From NCBI GenBank assembly GCA_014529385.2, contig CM043945.1, positions 91,938,112-92,002,111 of the forward strand: a DNA stretch of 64,000 nucleotides, in the 5' to 3' direction. The translations under genes and the position numbers were made by a program. Position 1 is the first letter of the stretch. Each line of letters opens with the position of its first letter. Shown here one piece after another: positions 1 through 10,368 of this stretch. Under the pieces are notes generated by a model, which worked only from the letters and a program-made list of their open reading frames with translations, did not search any database and was not told where the DNA came from. This DNA comes from Adiantum capillus-veneris. Its lineage: Eukaryota > Streptophyta > Polypodiopsida > Polypodiales > Pteridaceae.

Positions 1-490
1 TATTGATTCTCTGATTTCTCCATCTTTCATTATGAAAAATTGATGAGGGTAACTGTTTCCATCAAGATTGATTGGCAAGTTTACTATCCCCATCGTTGGC
101 TCATATATCAATTGTGGATTGCACGAGTGGTTCATCTGTTAGCATCTTGTAAGTGGAGAAGTTGACCGCATTCACTCTTGCACCTGTGTCAATTAATACT
201 CGCTGATACCTGCCATGTGGGAGTTTGACATTGATTCGAACATCAATTCCTGTTTGCCATTGCTCATCAGTTTGAATGATAGCTAAAGGAATTCGAGCCG
301 TGTTCGCTGGTGTAAGAAGTCTTTGTTGTTGTAATGCTTGTTTTCTTTTTAAAATTCTGACTTTGGCTTCCTACTGCGCTTGAGATTTTGTTTCTTTTGC
401 TTTGTTCTTGCGTTGCTTCGTAGTGTGTATTTTGGCAAGCATCTCTGTGGTTAGTGGCAAGTTATATTTCTTTAGTCTGCAACCACTAAT
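1..490 (-). pseudogene. Second retropepsin-like module downstream of integrase (element A), truncated by window edge
   Basis: After the integrase C-terminus (a GCRLKKYN-type end reached after a one-base frame change near 490), a Lys/Gln-rich stretch follows with an in-frame TAG at 371-373. It leads into VLIDTGARVNAV, a retropepsin active-site motif whose DTGA codons lie at 179-190. A frame change near 105 is followed by about 33 residues that could form the C-terminal half of the same fold, ending at the window edge. This is distinct from the element's normal protease (DSGA, near 4.97 kb). I infer a true second aspartic-protease domain or a captured copy; the missing ILG-type motif would lie outside the window. 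Confidence 0.6.
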
Positions 491-2069
491 TCCAGTTAGG
501 CATTTCCTCTCCCTCTAATGTCGCAAGTTTGATGGCACCTCTAGATGATATGTCATGAATCACGTAGGGTCCATTCCCTCGCTTTTTGAGTTTTCGGGAA
601 TGTTGTTTTAGGGTATACATTAAAACGTAATCCCCAGTAGAAAATTCCTTGCTGATTACGTGTTGATCAAAGAATGATTTGATGTTTCGTTTTTGCACGT
701 AGATTGATGCAACGGCTCTCAATCTAGTTTCATCTAGTTTTTCTAGGACATCTACCTGATTGGATAATTCATGGCCTGTCCATTCTAATTGTTTAGAGAC
801 TCGAAGTGTGGGAATAAGGAATTCAAGTGGCAAAATTGCTTGCATTCCATAAACCATGTGGAATGGAGTCGTTCCGATGGATGTTTTGTAAGCTACTCTA
901 TACACCCATAAAGCTGAATGCAGCTTTTGATCCCAATCAGCTCTCGATTCGCCGACAATTTTGGTGAGAATTGTCACCAAAATTTTATTCGTACTTTCTG
1001 CTTAGCCGTTTGCTTGTGGGTGATAGGGAGCGGACTTCCTGTGAATTACCTGGAATTTGTCCAATAGGAATTCGATTACTTCATTGATGAAGTGAGTGCC
1101 TCTATCGCTCACGAGATCAATTGGTAAGCCATATCTGGTGAAAATGTTCTCGTATAAAAACTGTGCTGTCGTTTTTGCATCATTTCTGGCTGTTGCTTTA
1201 GCTTCCACCCATTTTGTTAGATAATCTATTGCCACTATAATGTATTGAGCGTGCGTTTTATACCCCGGAGGCGCTATCGGTCCTACAAAATCTATTCCCC
1301 ATTTTGCAAACGCTCTTGCCCCCATCATTGGCCTTAAGGGCATATCGTCGCGCGCTCTCGGAATTTTCATTTTCTGGCACTCATCACATCGTTTGACAAA
1401 CTCTTCACCATCCATGAATAGTGTAGGCCACCATATGCCCGCAAAAAGAATTGCTTTGGCCATTTTGTCAGTTGAGAAGTGTCCACCAGCTTGTCCGCTG
1501 TGTGCTTGCTCTAAGATAGGAATGTATTCCTCTTCGGTCGCACACATTCTCAATTGATGGTCCTTTCCCCTCTTGTAAAGAGCGTCCTCAATCATTACAT
1601 AGTTTTCTACCTCTTTCATGATTGTTTTGATTCGCGATCTACTCATCCCCTCAGGCAGTATCCTGGTGGTGAGGTATTCAACGATGTAGTTACTCCATCG
1701 AGGTGCTACAGACAATCTGAATAGAGTCGCGTGTTCTATTGGCTTTTGAAGCGTGCATTTGACACAAGATTTGACATTCATATGAACACTATGTTGCATT
1801 TTTTGCCAATACACACCCGTTCTCATCAATCTCTGATACATCTGTGCATGCCCATTGTGAATTCCCGTTGTTTGTACATGAGCATGGTTTAGGTACAATT
1901 CCCGTTCGTCAGGTTCAACACAAAATCTAAGGATTTGATCCGTTCCCTGTTTATATAACCGGCCCACTAACATTACCAATGATCTGGATGCTGCAATGGT
2001 AGATGGTTGTCTTGTCATATTCAAAGACCCGATAGTCAGCAAAGGAATTAAGTCCTCGCTCCATCTTGG
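486..2069 (-). pseudogene. Integrase of element A (duplicated H2C2 module, DDE core, one nonsense codon)
   Basis: Joins the cDNA copy to host DNA. The core reads GIDFVGP (first catalytic Asp), a D-Y-L-T-K-W segment, then SDRGTHF (second Asp) and HPQANG. A TAA near 1003 follows, where related proteins have Gln, and the catalytic Glu lies just beyond it in the same frame (AESTNK). The 486-980 part holds the core's end and the C-terminal domain. Upstream of the core are two consecutive H2C2 units instead of one (see the repeat entry). No chromodomain follows; the reading continues into the second protease-like module. Confidence 0.88.
1365..2069 (-). repeat. Diverged protein-level tandem duplication: linker plus H2C2 zinc-binding module, two units
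   Basis: Unit 1 (1743-2069) and unit 2 (1365-1703) follow the same plan: PRWS, a variable ~35-residue stretch, LYK-x-G-x-D-x-x-LR-x-C, then H-x-H or H-x6-H, G-[VI]-[YW]W, and C-x2-C. Unit 1 has HAH...HNGH...GVYW...CVKC; unit 2 has AHSGQAGGH...GIWW...CDEC. The units differ at most positions, so the duplication is old and is not a recent assembly artefact. Gypsy integrases normally carry a single such N-terminal domain. Confidence 0.7.
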
Positions 2070-2099
2070 AACCATTTCTATGTTGAAAAGATACGCATC

Positions 2100-2600
2100 T
2101 GGCAGATCATCGTCAACTCTTACAGGGTTTTCTCCATGCATCATTCTAGATAAATGGTCCGATCTTTGGTGTGTAGTACCTTTCTTGACCAGTACTGTGA
2201 AATCAAACTCAAGCAGTATGATGAACCATCGAACAATCCTTCCCGTACTGCAGGGTTTGTTTACTAAGTACAGCAGTGCTTGGTGATCAACGAAGAATAC
2301 AAATTTATTGGAAAGTAAGTAGTGTCTAAACTTTTTCACTGCATAGACCATACCTAATCCCTCCCTCTCAGTTGTCGTGTAATTCCTCTCTGCGTTGTTC
2401 AATTGTCCACTGGAGTAACTTATTGGAAAATCCATGTTGTTCTCTCTAGGTTGTGCAAGTATGCATCCTATTGCATACGCTGATGCATCCACGTGAATGT
2501 GAAAGATCTTTTCCCAATCCAAAGCTTTCAATATTGGAGCGGAAATTAATCTCTACTTCAACATTTGAAAAGCTTCTTCGCACTCTTCTGTCCACTCAAA
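2100..2600 (-). pseudogene. RNase H domain of element A
   Basis: Removes the RNA strand of the RNA/DNA hybrid during reverse transcription. HIHVDASAYAIGCIL carries the first catalytic Asp. It is followed by ISYSSGQLNNAERNY, TTEREGL (Glu) and FVDHQALLYL (Asp), the order found in the native gypsy RNase H, and the domain ends with DHLSRM. In-frame TAG near 2552 precedes the readable stretch. The domain runs without a frame change into the integrase linker. Confidence 0.85.
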
Positions 2601-3641
2601 TTTAGTTATCAGCGCGTAAAGTGGTTTTGCAATTATAGCGTATGAGTAGATAAATCTGCGATAATACCCACAATGATCCATAAATGCCTATACCTCTTTC
2701 ACCCTTACCGGTCATGGTAGATCAACAATGACGCTGATCTTCTCCATGCCTGTCGAAATCCCGTTTTTGGACTATATATGTCCCAGTATTTTGCCCTGTC
2801 TTACCATGAAGACGCATTTTTCTGGATTCAGGCAAATCCGATACAGCCTGCATTTTTCGAACACCTTGGTCAAGTGCTCTATGGGCTCCAGTCTTACAAG
2901 GGAGTGAATGCACAAGTCATCCATGTAAATTTCTAAGAATTGTCTTAGATATTCTTTAAAAGCATGACCCATTAGCCTTTGAAATGTAGCTGGTGCATTT
3001 GTTAGGCCAAAAGCCATTACCCGGAATGCAAAATTATCCCATTCAATTGCGAAAGCTGTTTTGTGCTGATCCTCTGGCTTTATTGCGAGTTGGTTGTAAC
3101 CCGAAAAGCCATCTTATAAGCTATAAGCCTCTTTGCCTGCTACTCTTTCTATTACATGATCAGTAATGGGTAGGGGATAATTGTCTCGAATTGTAGCAGC
3201 GTTTACTTTCTTGAGATTGACACACACTCTCAACTTTCCATTTTTCTTCGAAACCACCACAATTGGTAAAACCCAATCGGTGTGCTCAATTTCATAAATA
3301 AACTCTGTCTCCTTAAGTTTATTTATCTCCTCCTTGATTTGTTTAGCAAATGTTTCATTGTTAGTATAGGGACGTTGTTTGCTGGGTTTCGCGTCATTCT
3401 TAAGGGGTATCGTGTGTTGACAGATACTAGGATCCACCCCCTTAAGATCTTTGTACGACCACGCAAACACATCTCTATATTGTTTAAGAGTAGCTACCAA
3501 AATCTTTTCCTCCTCATTAGTAAGATCCGTGGCAATATATGCAGGTTTTGGATCTCCTCCTGGCTCTTCTAGATCTATTCGTTTGGCTTTTTTAGGACCG
3601 TCATACGATGTACCCGGTTCTTTTAATTCCCTCATAGGTTG
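2601..3641 (-). pseudogene. Reverse transcriptase of element A
   Basis: Copies element RNA into DNA. The palm is readable as VSKKNGKLRVCVNLKKVNAAT, PLPITDHV, then (after an in-frame TAA near 3111) DGFSGYNQ and [14 protein letters not shown]. The active-site box is IYMDDLCIHS, so both catalytic Asp of Y-x-D-D are kept. Further in-frame stops occur near 2772 (TAG), 2711 (TGA) and 2687 (TAG), followed by CGYYRRFIYSY of the RT connection. The KVNAAT-type motif and tRNA-Asp PBS fit a Tat-like lineage. Confidence 0.9.
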
Positions 3642-4700
3642 TTACATTATGATTTTCCTATCTTGTATGGTATATTTCTTATAATGGGACGGTGCATCTA
3701 TCTTGTCAGAACTCGTATCGTCATTTGTTTCAAAGTCGGTCGTCCATATGTCTCTAAGGGTTCGCTTGAGCTTGTTGTACTCTGCTTTCCTCTCAGTTTT
3801 GGTCATTTTGGACCCCGTTTTCCTCTCCTTTTGCAACTTAGTCATCCACTTCTCGTGTCTGTTCTTCTTGTTGTTTTCCCATGGTTTAGTTTTGGTAAAC
3901 CGGCCAGTGACCATGTCTTTGACACAATCCTCAGCTTTGACAAGTTTTAGATATCTCGTTCTGTCATTGACAAGAGGCATAGGATTATGCTTATTCGCCC
4001 TTGATTTTCTGGCTCTCTTGGATTTATACCGCTCCTGTTGACTAGGTTATTGGTTATGAAACTCGTAAAACCTGTCCTCTCTCATCCTATATTTTCCATT
4101 CGTCTCTGATGCGCTTGATCTTTCATCATCAGCCTCTATCAGTTGGTTTTCGTCGTCCATTGATGGAAGGTCACAACATGGTGAATCCGTGAACTCCTCT
4201 TTTGTTTGAATCCTATCGTTCACTACAGATACCTCATTAGTTATTCGTTTACACCCAGTTTCACGTGGAGGTTCCTCGTTCTCTGATCCCGACTCAAGGA
4301 CAACGCTAGCCATTTGCAACGTTACTAGGTCGTATCCTTCTTCGTCACAAAATTTCGTAGGTGTGCATTCGTTAACACATACGTCCAAGGTTGAAAATAT
4401 TTGAGTCCACCCGAATGGCTCAAATAGATGTTTCGGGAAATGTTCTGGGAAATAAGCTTCGTCTTCGGCAGATATTTCCAGAACGCATTCCTCTCGGATT
4501 ATCTCACCACATTTGGATGCTCCACACATCCAGACATGCGCTTTTGTTTGCATCCACGCAGGTATTTATTTTTCATTTACAGTGGTAGAATTAAATTCTT
4601 GCCCTGGTGTTTTCGCAATGTCTCTATAGCTGTGATCCTTCATGTTGATTTTCGTTATTAGTTCCTCGTGCCTTAGGTAGATTTGATCGTAACCCCAATC
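3642..4700 (-). pseudogene. Long protease-RT linker of element A
   Basis: About 350 codons separate the protease end (QLKMI, then TAG at 4701) from the RT. They stay in frame, with TAA near 4567, at 4047 and at 3642. Visible segments are DWGYD-QIYLRH and NMKDHSYRD just after the protease, IPAWMQTKAHVWMCG, an acidic stretch, then a Lys-rich stretch. The first part is conserved in fragment C (26.1-26.4 kb: DWGYDYIYLRH, DHSYTD, IPAWLGK), which supports real coding sequence. I recognise no domain. Confidence 0.6.
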
Positions 4701-6122
4701 CTATATCATTTTGAGTTGACGCATGAACGGTCGTCCCAAAATAATGTCAAAGTTGTTCGTTTTTTCGAAATCCACCACAGCAAAGGTGTGCTCATAGTTA
4801 ATTCCACACGAAGTTACAATTATATGGTCCAAGATCCCCAACGGCCTCTCTACATACCCATCTGCGAGTTGCAGTTTCATTCTAGTTTTCCTGAGAGCTG
4901 GACGGCCCCACTTCTCCCAGATTTTCTTTGTAGCAATCGCCACTCCAGCTCCACTGTCTAGTATAGCGATTGTTGTTATATCCTGATACTCAACAGATAA
5001 TGTTGTGTTACCCTCCTCTCCTTCGCAGTAATCTCCGACCTTGTTTATGGGCACTGGTCGGGCTTTGGGTTGACTTCCCCGCTCGTTTTCTTCTCCCGGA
5101 GGGTTTGTCGGAAGAGGAATCTTTATTTCCTTGTGCTCCATATGTTTTGCCATGTCTTCCCACAAATGTGGTTTAACTCTCAAGAGTTCAGACAACGTGA
5201 TGGTGCATGTTATAGGTGTCGACAGCATCTCTTGAAGATTCTTTGAGTCAACCATATCTGGGATAGTTCTTATCTGGGATGGAACTAACCTTATCTCAGA
5301 TTGTGCCTCATGTTCACCTATAAATGAAGGCAGGGGTTTCAAGGATTGGGCTTTGCTTTGCACCGAAATTTCCGTTCCCGCATCCCCATACAATGATTGT
5401 ATATCGGTTGGAAAAAATATGTTATCCATGTTAATTTTAGGAATGGGAGCAGATTGTAACGTCGCGCTTCCATTTTTTCTGTTTCTAATGGTTTCCCATA
5501 AGTGTTGTGGCCATTGTTCTTCAACCTCTGGAATTTGCATCATCGTCATTGATTTAGCGTCATCAGTCGTGTTTGGCACAACTCGATGATCCAATGGCAA
5601 TACTGTTTCAGGCTTGGGTTCGTTTAATCGTTTTGGTTCATCGATTTTTAGTTTTTCTCGCTCTTTGTGAATCAATACTTCTTGTTCTGGGGTTCTAGTT
5701 ATTTCAGGTTCCATCAACGCTTGGGCTGTCTGAATGAGGTGTTTACACATTTCCAAATGCTTCGTTTCCACTTCTGGTTGAGGATAAGTCAACCATCTTT
5801 GCTCTAAGGTTTCGTTTGTTTTTAGCCTTGCTTCGTATGCTTGTAATAGAGCATCTAACGGCTCTAGCACTTTGTCAACCAAGACTGATCCTCCTGAGGA
5901 CGCTTTCCTCGGTTTGTTGATGGCCTCAGTTGTCTTACTCTCTCTCTCTCTCTCTTGTTTGAGTTGTTCCCTTGTTTCATGCAACTCGTTTTGCATGGTA
6001 ATTTGCGTTTTTAACCTTCTCGTTTTCATCCTATCTTGTTTTGCCTTCCAGGATTTTCGCTGAGTTTTAACGGATAAACTCTCATTTTCTGTTGGTATGG
6101 GCAACTCGACCTTTTTCTCCAA
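4701..6122 (-). pseudogene. Protease region of element A
   Basis: The start is basic and predicted coiled-coil-like (Lys/Arg/Glu/Gln-rich, residues ~20-75), then a Pro/Glu-rich spacer, then a retropepsin domain at residues ~370-473. AILDSGAGVAIATK is the active-site motif; IILGRPFM is the second conserved block. It cleaves the Gag-Pol polyprotein. It follows gag in the same frame, separated by one TGA at 6135-6137, which could be a natural gag stop suppressed in translation or a later mutation. The TAG that closes it at 4701 sits where fragment C has CAA (Gln), so that stop is a mutation. Confidence 0.85.
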
Positions 6123-6134
6123 AGTTTTGTTTTT

Positions 6135-8876
6135 TCATAAGTCCTTAGTTTGGGCCCTGGTTATTGCGTTGATTCGGATCATGGGATCGGTTTCTGATCC
6201 GCTACTAGCGCTTGGTATCACCCCCACAATATTCATAGTCGCTTTTCCCTTGTTGTCCGGATTCTTCGAGCAATCTGGTAATATGTGATTCACGCCACAG
6301 CCGTTGCAAAACCCAAAAATTTTCACTCTTTCGCCCTTGAAAGGACAATTACGCTCCCAATGATCCGTACTTCCACAGCTATAGCACTGTCCAATTGTTG
6401 GTTGATTTTGAGGAGGTGGTCCCATAGGTTGTCCTGTTCTATTGGGATATCCTCTTGGTTTGTAATTTTGGTTCACAATGAACATTAATGTTCTCTCATC
6501 TACCAAATATTGATCTCTCGAAGGTTGTGCTATATACGTTGGTGGTGCCATACCCTCACTATTTTCCCACGGTTGATATGCTTCGCCTGTGTATATTTGT
6601 GATTCGGGTTTAGTTGCATAAGGCTCATTTGGTTCCTCGTAATAAGACACTTTAAGTGTACTATTCATTCCTGGTGATGCTTCATAAGGTTGAGCGTATC
6701 TAATCATGGCCCTATTTTCCTGTGGTAATGGAGGTTGTTGACCCAACACAGGTTGAGGTCTGTCTGCTACAGCTACCAAATTCATATTTGGTCCAACTTG
6801 ATACCTTCGAGGAGGTGGTTGAGACGGTCCTTCTGGAGGTCCATACGGTCTTTCCCTCACAAAATTTTTGTTATAAAAACACTCTTCAGTGCTATGATTC
6901 GTCCATTTTTTCTCTATGGCACACCATTTTAGTACTCGTCCACTCGCAACTAGAGCTTTAGGCTGTTGTGTGCACCATGGCGTCGGATGATCCCCCCCAC
7001 ACGCGTCACACTTCCTCGTCTGAGACTGTCTCATCACCGGATTTGATCTCACATGTTGTTGCATTCTCTTTGTTACCTCCTCTATCAATTGATCAGCTGT
7101 CGGCATCAAGGACGCCTGAGCATCTTTCTTGGTAGAGGGTTCGCTCTTAATCGATGAAGAGCCAGTGGCTATTGAATCAGTATCCTCGGACACTTCCCCA
7201 TATGCTTTGCAGTTGTCGACAAGATATAATTCTTCCCTCGTAACCTGTTGAAATGTGCTACAGGCTTTCAAGTGAAGGTCCTTTTTCAAGGTTTCATTCC
7301 TAAGTCCTTCAACGAAGAGCACAGACAATCTCTCGTCCTGCAGCAATTCTCTTCTCGGTCATCTCTCAATGTATTGCTTGAATCTCAAGGTCGCTTCCTT
7401 CACTTTTTCATCCTCCCTTTGTTTAAAAGCATATATCTACGATACAGTATTATGCTTTATACCCCGTTTTGAGAATTCTTCTGCGAACTCGCGCAATACA
7501 TGTTCAATATTCGAAAAAATTTCAAGGTTTAAAGGTTGAAACCATGTTAAGGCCGTCCATTCCAAGGTCGGCCCGAATCCCTCGTATTGAGTATGGAAAT
7601 CAGTGATCTGTTCCGCTCTTAAGACTTGTTTGAAAAGCGATACATGGGCATATGGATCCCCCGAGCCGCTATACTTCTTTGGCATGCACTTCGCTACTTG
7701 GGACGGTCTGATCCGTCTATGGTCTGCGGTCACTCTCATTGCTCCCATGTCCCGACTTAATTGTTCTCGTACATCAGGGAGGTCGTAGGTTGCTCTCGTT
7801 GGCTCATCCGCCCCAAATCTACTACTAGGAGGCAAATGTGATGGGATGGCTGCAAATGTCGGACCTACAGCCGTATGTGTAGAGATAGGAATCGTACTAC
7901 CTCGATTCGTAGCCATCGATTCTCTGGAATGTAACGTTCCCATGGGGCTTGGCATCGAATAATGAGGTCGACTGAAAGAATCAGCTACATGAGTCCTCCC
8001 TCCGCCTGTGGTTAACGGTTCTGGCACAACAATTGTAGGTGCTGTTCTAAGAGGGCTTGGAGTGACATAGTAATGGTGAAGTGGTCCCCCAAAATACGTA
8101 TAACCCTCCAATTCTTTTTTGTCGATTGCTGCATATCGTCTTCCATACTTGTCATATGCGGAAATTTTCATTTCCGCTCCCTCGATGCAGGTGAAGACAT
8201 AAAGTTTTTTCCGCTCAGTCATCTCCCCAACGTAGGGTTCCTCACATCTATAATAGAGATCTTGCTCTCCATTATTATATTTGTATAGCCCCAGGTAGAA
8301 ATTATCCGTGTTGATTCGCATCGTTTCATTTTCTCGCCTTAATTTCACATTCGGTAAGTTCATTGTTGGAGCCCTTTCCTCATGTTCCTCGTCTATTTTG
8401 GCTTTTGTGCCCATCAATCTCCACTTGTCTACAATGTTAGGATTTAGGACTACCAAATACATGATACCCTCGTCATCTAGGTACCTGTCTCCGCTATAGC
8501 TTACAGGCACCAAGTCCCTGAACTCGCTTCTTCTATCTTCTATTTTCACACAGTAGTGGTCCATACCATCTTTGTATATCTTGGCACCTTGCTTGTTGTC
8601 ATATTGATACTTGATGAACAATAGCTTTAGCGTGGCCGAGGGGTCTGATGGTCCTGCGGCCATGTTTTCTCTCTCGTTTAGTTTTATTTACCCCAAGTGT
8701 TCTGCAAAGCTCTCTGAATATCTCTCTAAAGAAGTATCGGAAATGACTTCTTCAAGGATCTGTTCCAATTGGCGTACTATCCCTTGGTTTACACTCTCCT
8801 CCGTCGACGCAACACTCGTTTGATCCGCTAAATTTAGGTGTGTGGTGTTGATTTGTTTTCCCGATCTCAAAAACAT
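6135..8876 (-). pseudogene. gag of element A with extra N-terminal region and four zinc knuckles
   Basis: Capsid/nucleocapsid precursor. The frame opens at 8876 with MFLRSGKQ and has TAA at 8688 just before MAAGPSD (8663). About 230 residues of unrecognised charged sequence follow (LFIKYQYDNKQG, YLDDEGIMYLV, DLYYRCEEPYVG), then a Pro/Thr-rich spacer, then a retrotransposon-gag domain (KYSGSGDPYAHVSLFK, LTWFQPL). TAG at 7437 and TGA near 7358 break this domain. Residues of the 6135-7346 part carry four zinc-knuckle-like motifs: CDACGGDHPTPWC, a C-x13-H-x4-C variant, CYSCGSTDHWERNC and CNGCGVNHILPDC. Most gypsy gags have one or two. Confidence 0.85.
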
Positions 8877-10350
8877 GAAGAGTGGGATTTACTGACCGAA
8901 TCCAAACCTCTTACCTGGAGATGGAAAAATCTTTCAATTCGGGCGACTGCATGGGCTGTTACTTGACCGGTCTCTACAAATGAATACACTGGATAGCTAT
9001 GAGATCACTCTATCATTCCAATTGTTAGCAGATTCAATACTTCAAAATGATATTAACACAAATTTGCTTGCATATTATTGACAATATGTGCAATTTGAGT
9101 TTTGAAAACTCCTGGTATCTTTTGTAACCTAGGTTTATGATCAGGTCAAAAATGAGCTAGATCTAGGCCAGAGGTACACCGATCCCGATCGTACTTCTCG
9201 GTCCAAATCAGATGAAACTTTACCACCTTGTTCACTAGGCTATTTTAAGCTACCTGCCATACACTTTTGTATTTGGACTCAAAAAAGTCAAGTTTTTATC
9301 ATTTCTTGGTTGGAAGTGTCTGTTTTTTCCAATTTTATCAATTTGACTTGATTTTGGTGTTTGTTTTGGGAAATGAAAGCTATTTGGGATTTTCTTGTGT
9401 ACAGGTTATCCCTATGTATGCTTTCTTCTCAGTTTTGATGTGTTTTGGTCTACTGAAAGTCAATTTCTATGACAGTTTAGCAGTTTTTGACTTGGATCTG
9501 TATTCAGTGGTTTTGACCATTTTTTTGTGGTTTTTGACCCTAGGTCCTTTAGACTTTTATGTTTGTATACACTAGGGGATTCCATAGGTAAAGTCTGACC
9601 AAATCTGGCATGCTTGTAGACACTGATGTTTTAAGGCTATGTCCCAAGTCTTTTTGCATTTGGATCACCAAAAGTCAAGATTTTACAGTTTCTGGGTCTG
9701 TCAGGCTAGTTTTACCCAAGTGGTCTAATTTCTTTGATTTTTGATGTTTTTGGGTGTGTGCTTTAGAAAAACTTGTTTAGAATCTTATCAGGAAGGCACA
9801 TGCCAAATCTTGTCCAATTCTGGCACTGAGGTACACCGATCGCAATCGTAGTACAGAGGCCAAATCTGATGAAATTTTGTCTGCTCCCTCTGACAAGTGT
9901 TTGAATCAATTTCAGCTCTGTTTGGTAAGATTTTCAAAATTTCAGAGTCTTATGGCCTTTTTGCCAAAGTTATGGTTTTCTGGTTTCTCAACTCTAACTT
10001 TTACTCCAAATCTGATTGGAATGTGATTTACTTATCCTACTCCTAAGTACAGAAATGAAAGAACATAAGAAAATGAATCAAACAAAACAAATAGGATAAA
10101 AAATGGATGATGGATCAGTACTCAATCGGTACAAAGAAATTTGAAGAGAAAAATTGCTTGAAGCAACCTCACTCACAACTCCCTATATCTTTCAAGAGTA
10201 GATCTAGCCAGTCCAACGACCCTAGACTCCACTAAGCTCTAAACCCCTGTCTAGATGCTTCACTGAAATGTAAATGGAATGGAAATTATCTTTTGGAACA
10301 ATAAGAAAACCCTGAATACGCACTCGGTCACTCATCACCTAAGATTCATT
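8877..10350 (-). other. Leader of element A (gag start to PBS), no gene
   Basis: About 1.5 kb of untranslated leader. I see no coding frame. It carries two copies of a motif GAGGTACACCGATC-C-ATCGTA (9171-9195, 9828-9850), each followed by a CCAAATC-GATGAAA stretch, so a degenerate long-period repeat is present. A third copy of the motif is in the LTR at 10695. T-rich on the plus strand around 9250-9560. Confidence 0.6.
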
Positions 10351-10368
10351 CCCCGGTAACGGCGCCAA
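10351..10368 (-). promoter_or_regulatory. Primer-binding site, tRNA-Asp type (element A)
   Basis: The minus strand reads TTGGCGCCGTTACCGGGG directly after an LTR end in CA. This is one base from the TTGGCGCCGTTGCCGGGG PBS known from plant Athila/Tat elements. It fixes the left edge of the 5' LTR at 10369. Confidence 0.85.

Noticed and set aside
490-8876. Reassigned stop codons (TAA/TAG as Gln) to explain the single frame of element A
   Set aside because: TGA stops also occur, fragment C keeps normal CAA at one of the sites, and other elements here decay by frameshifts and all three stops. Ordinary decay explains it.
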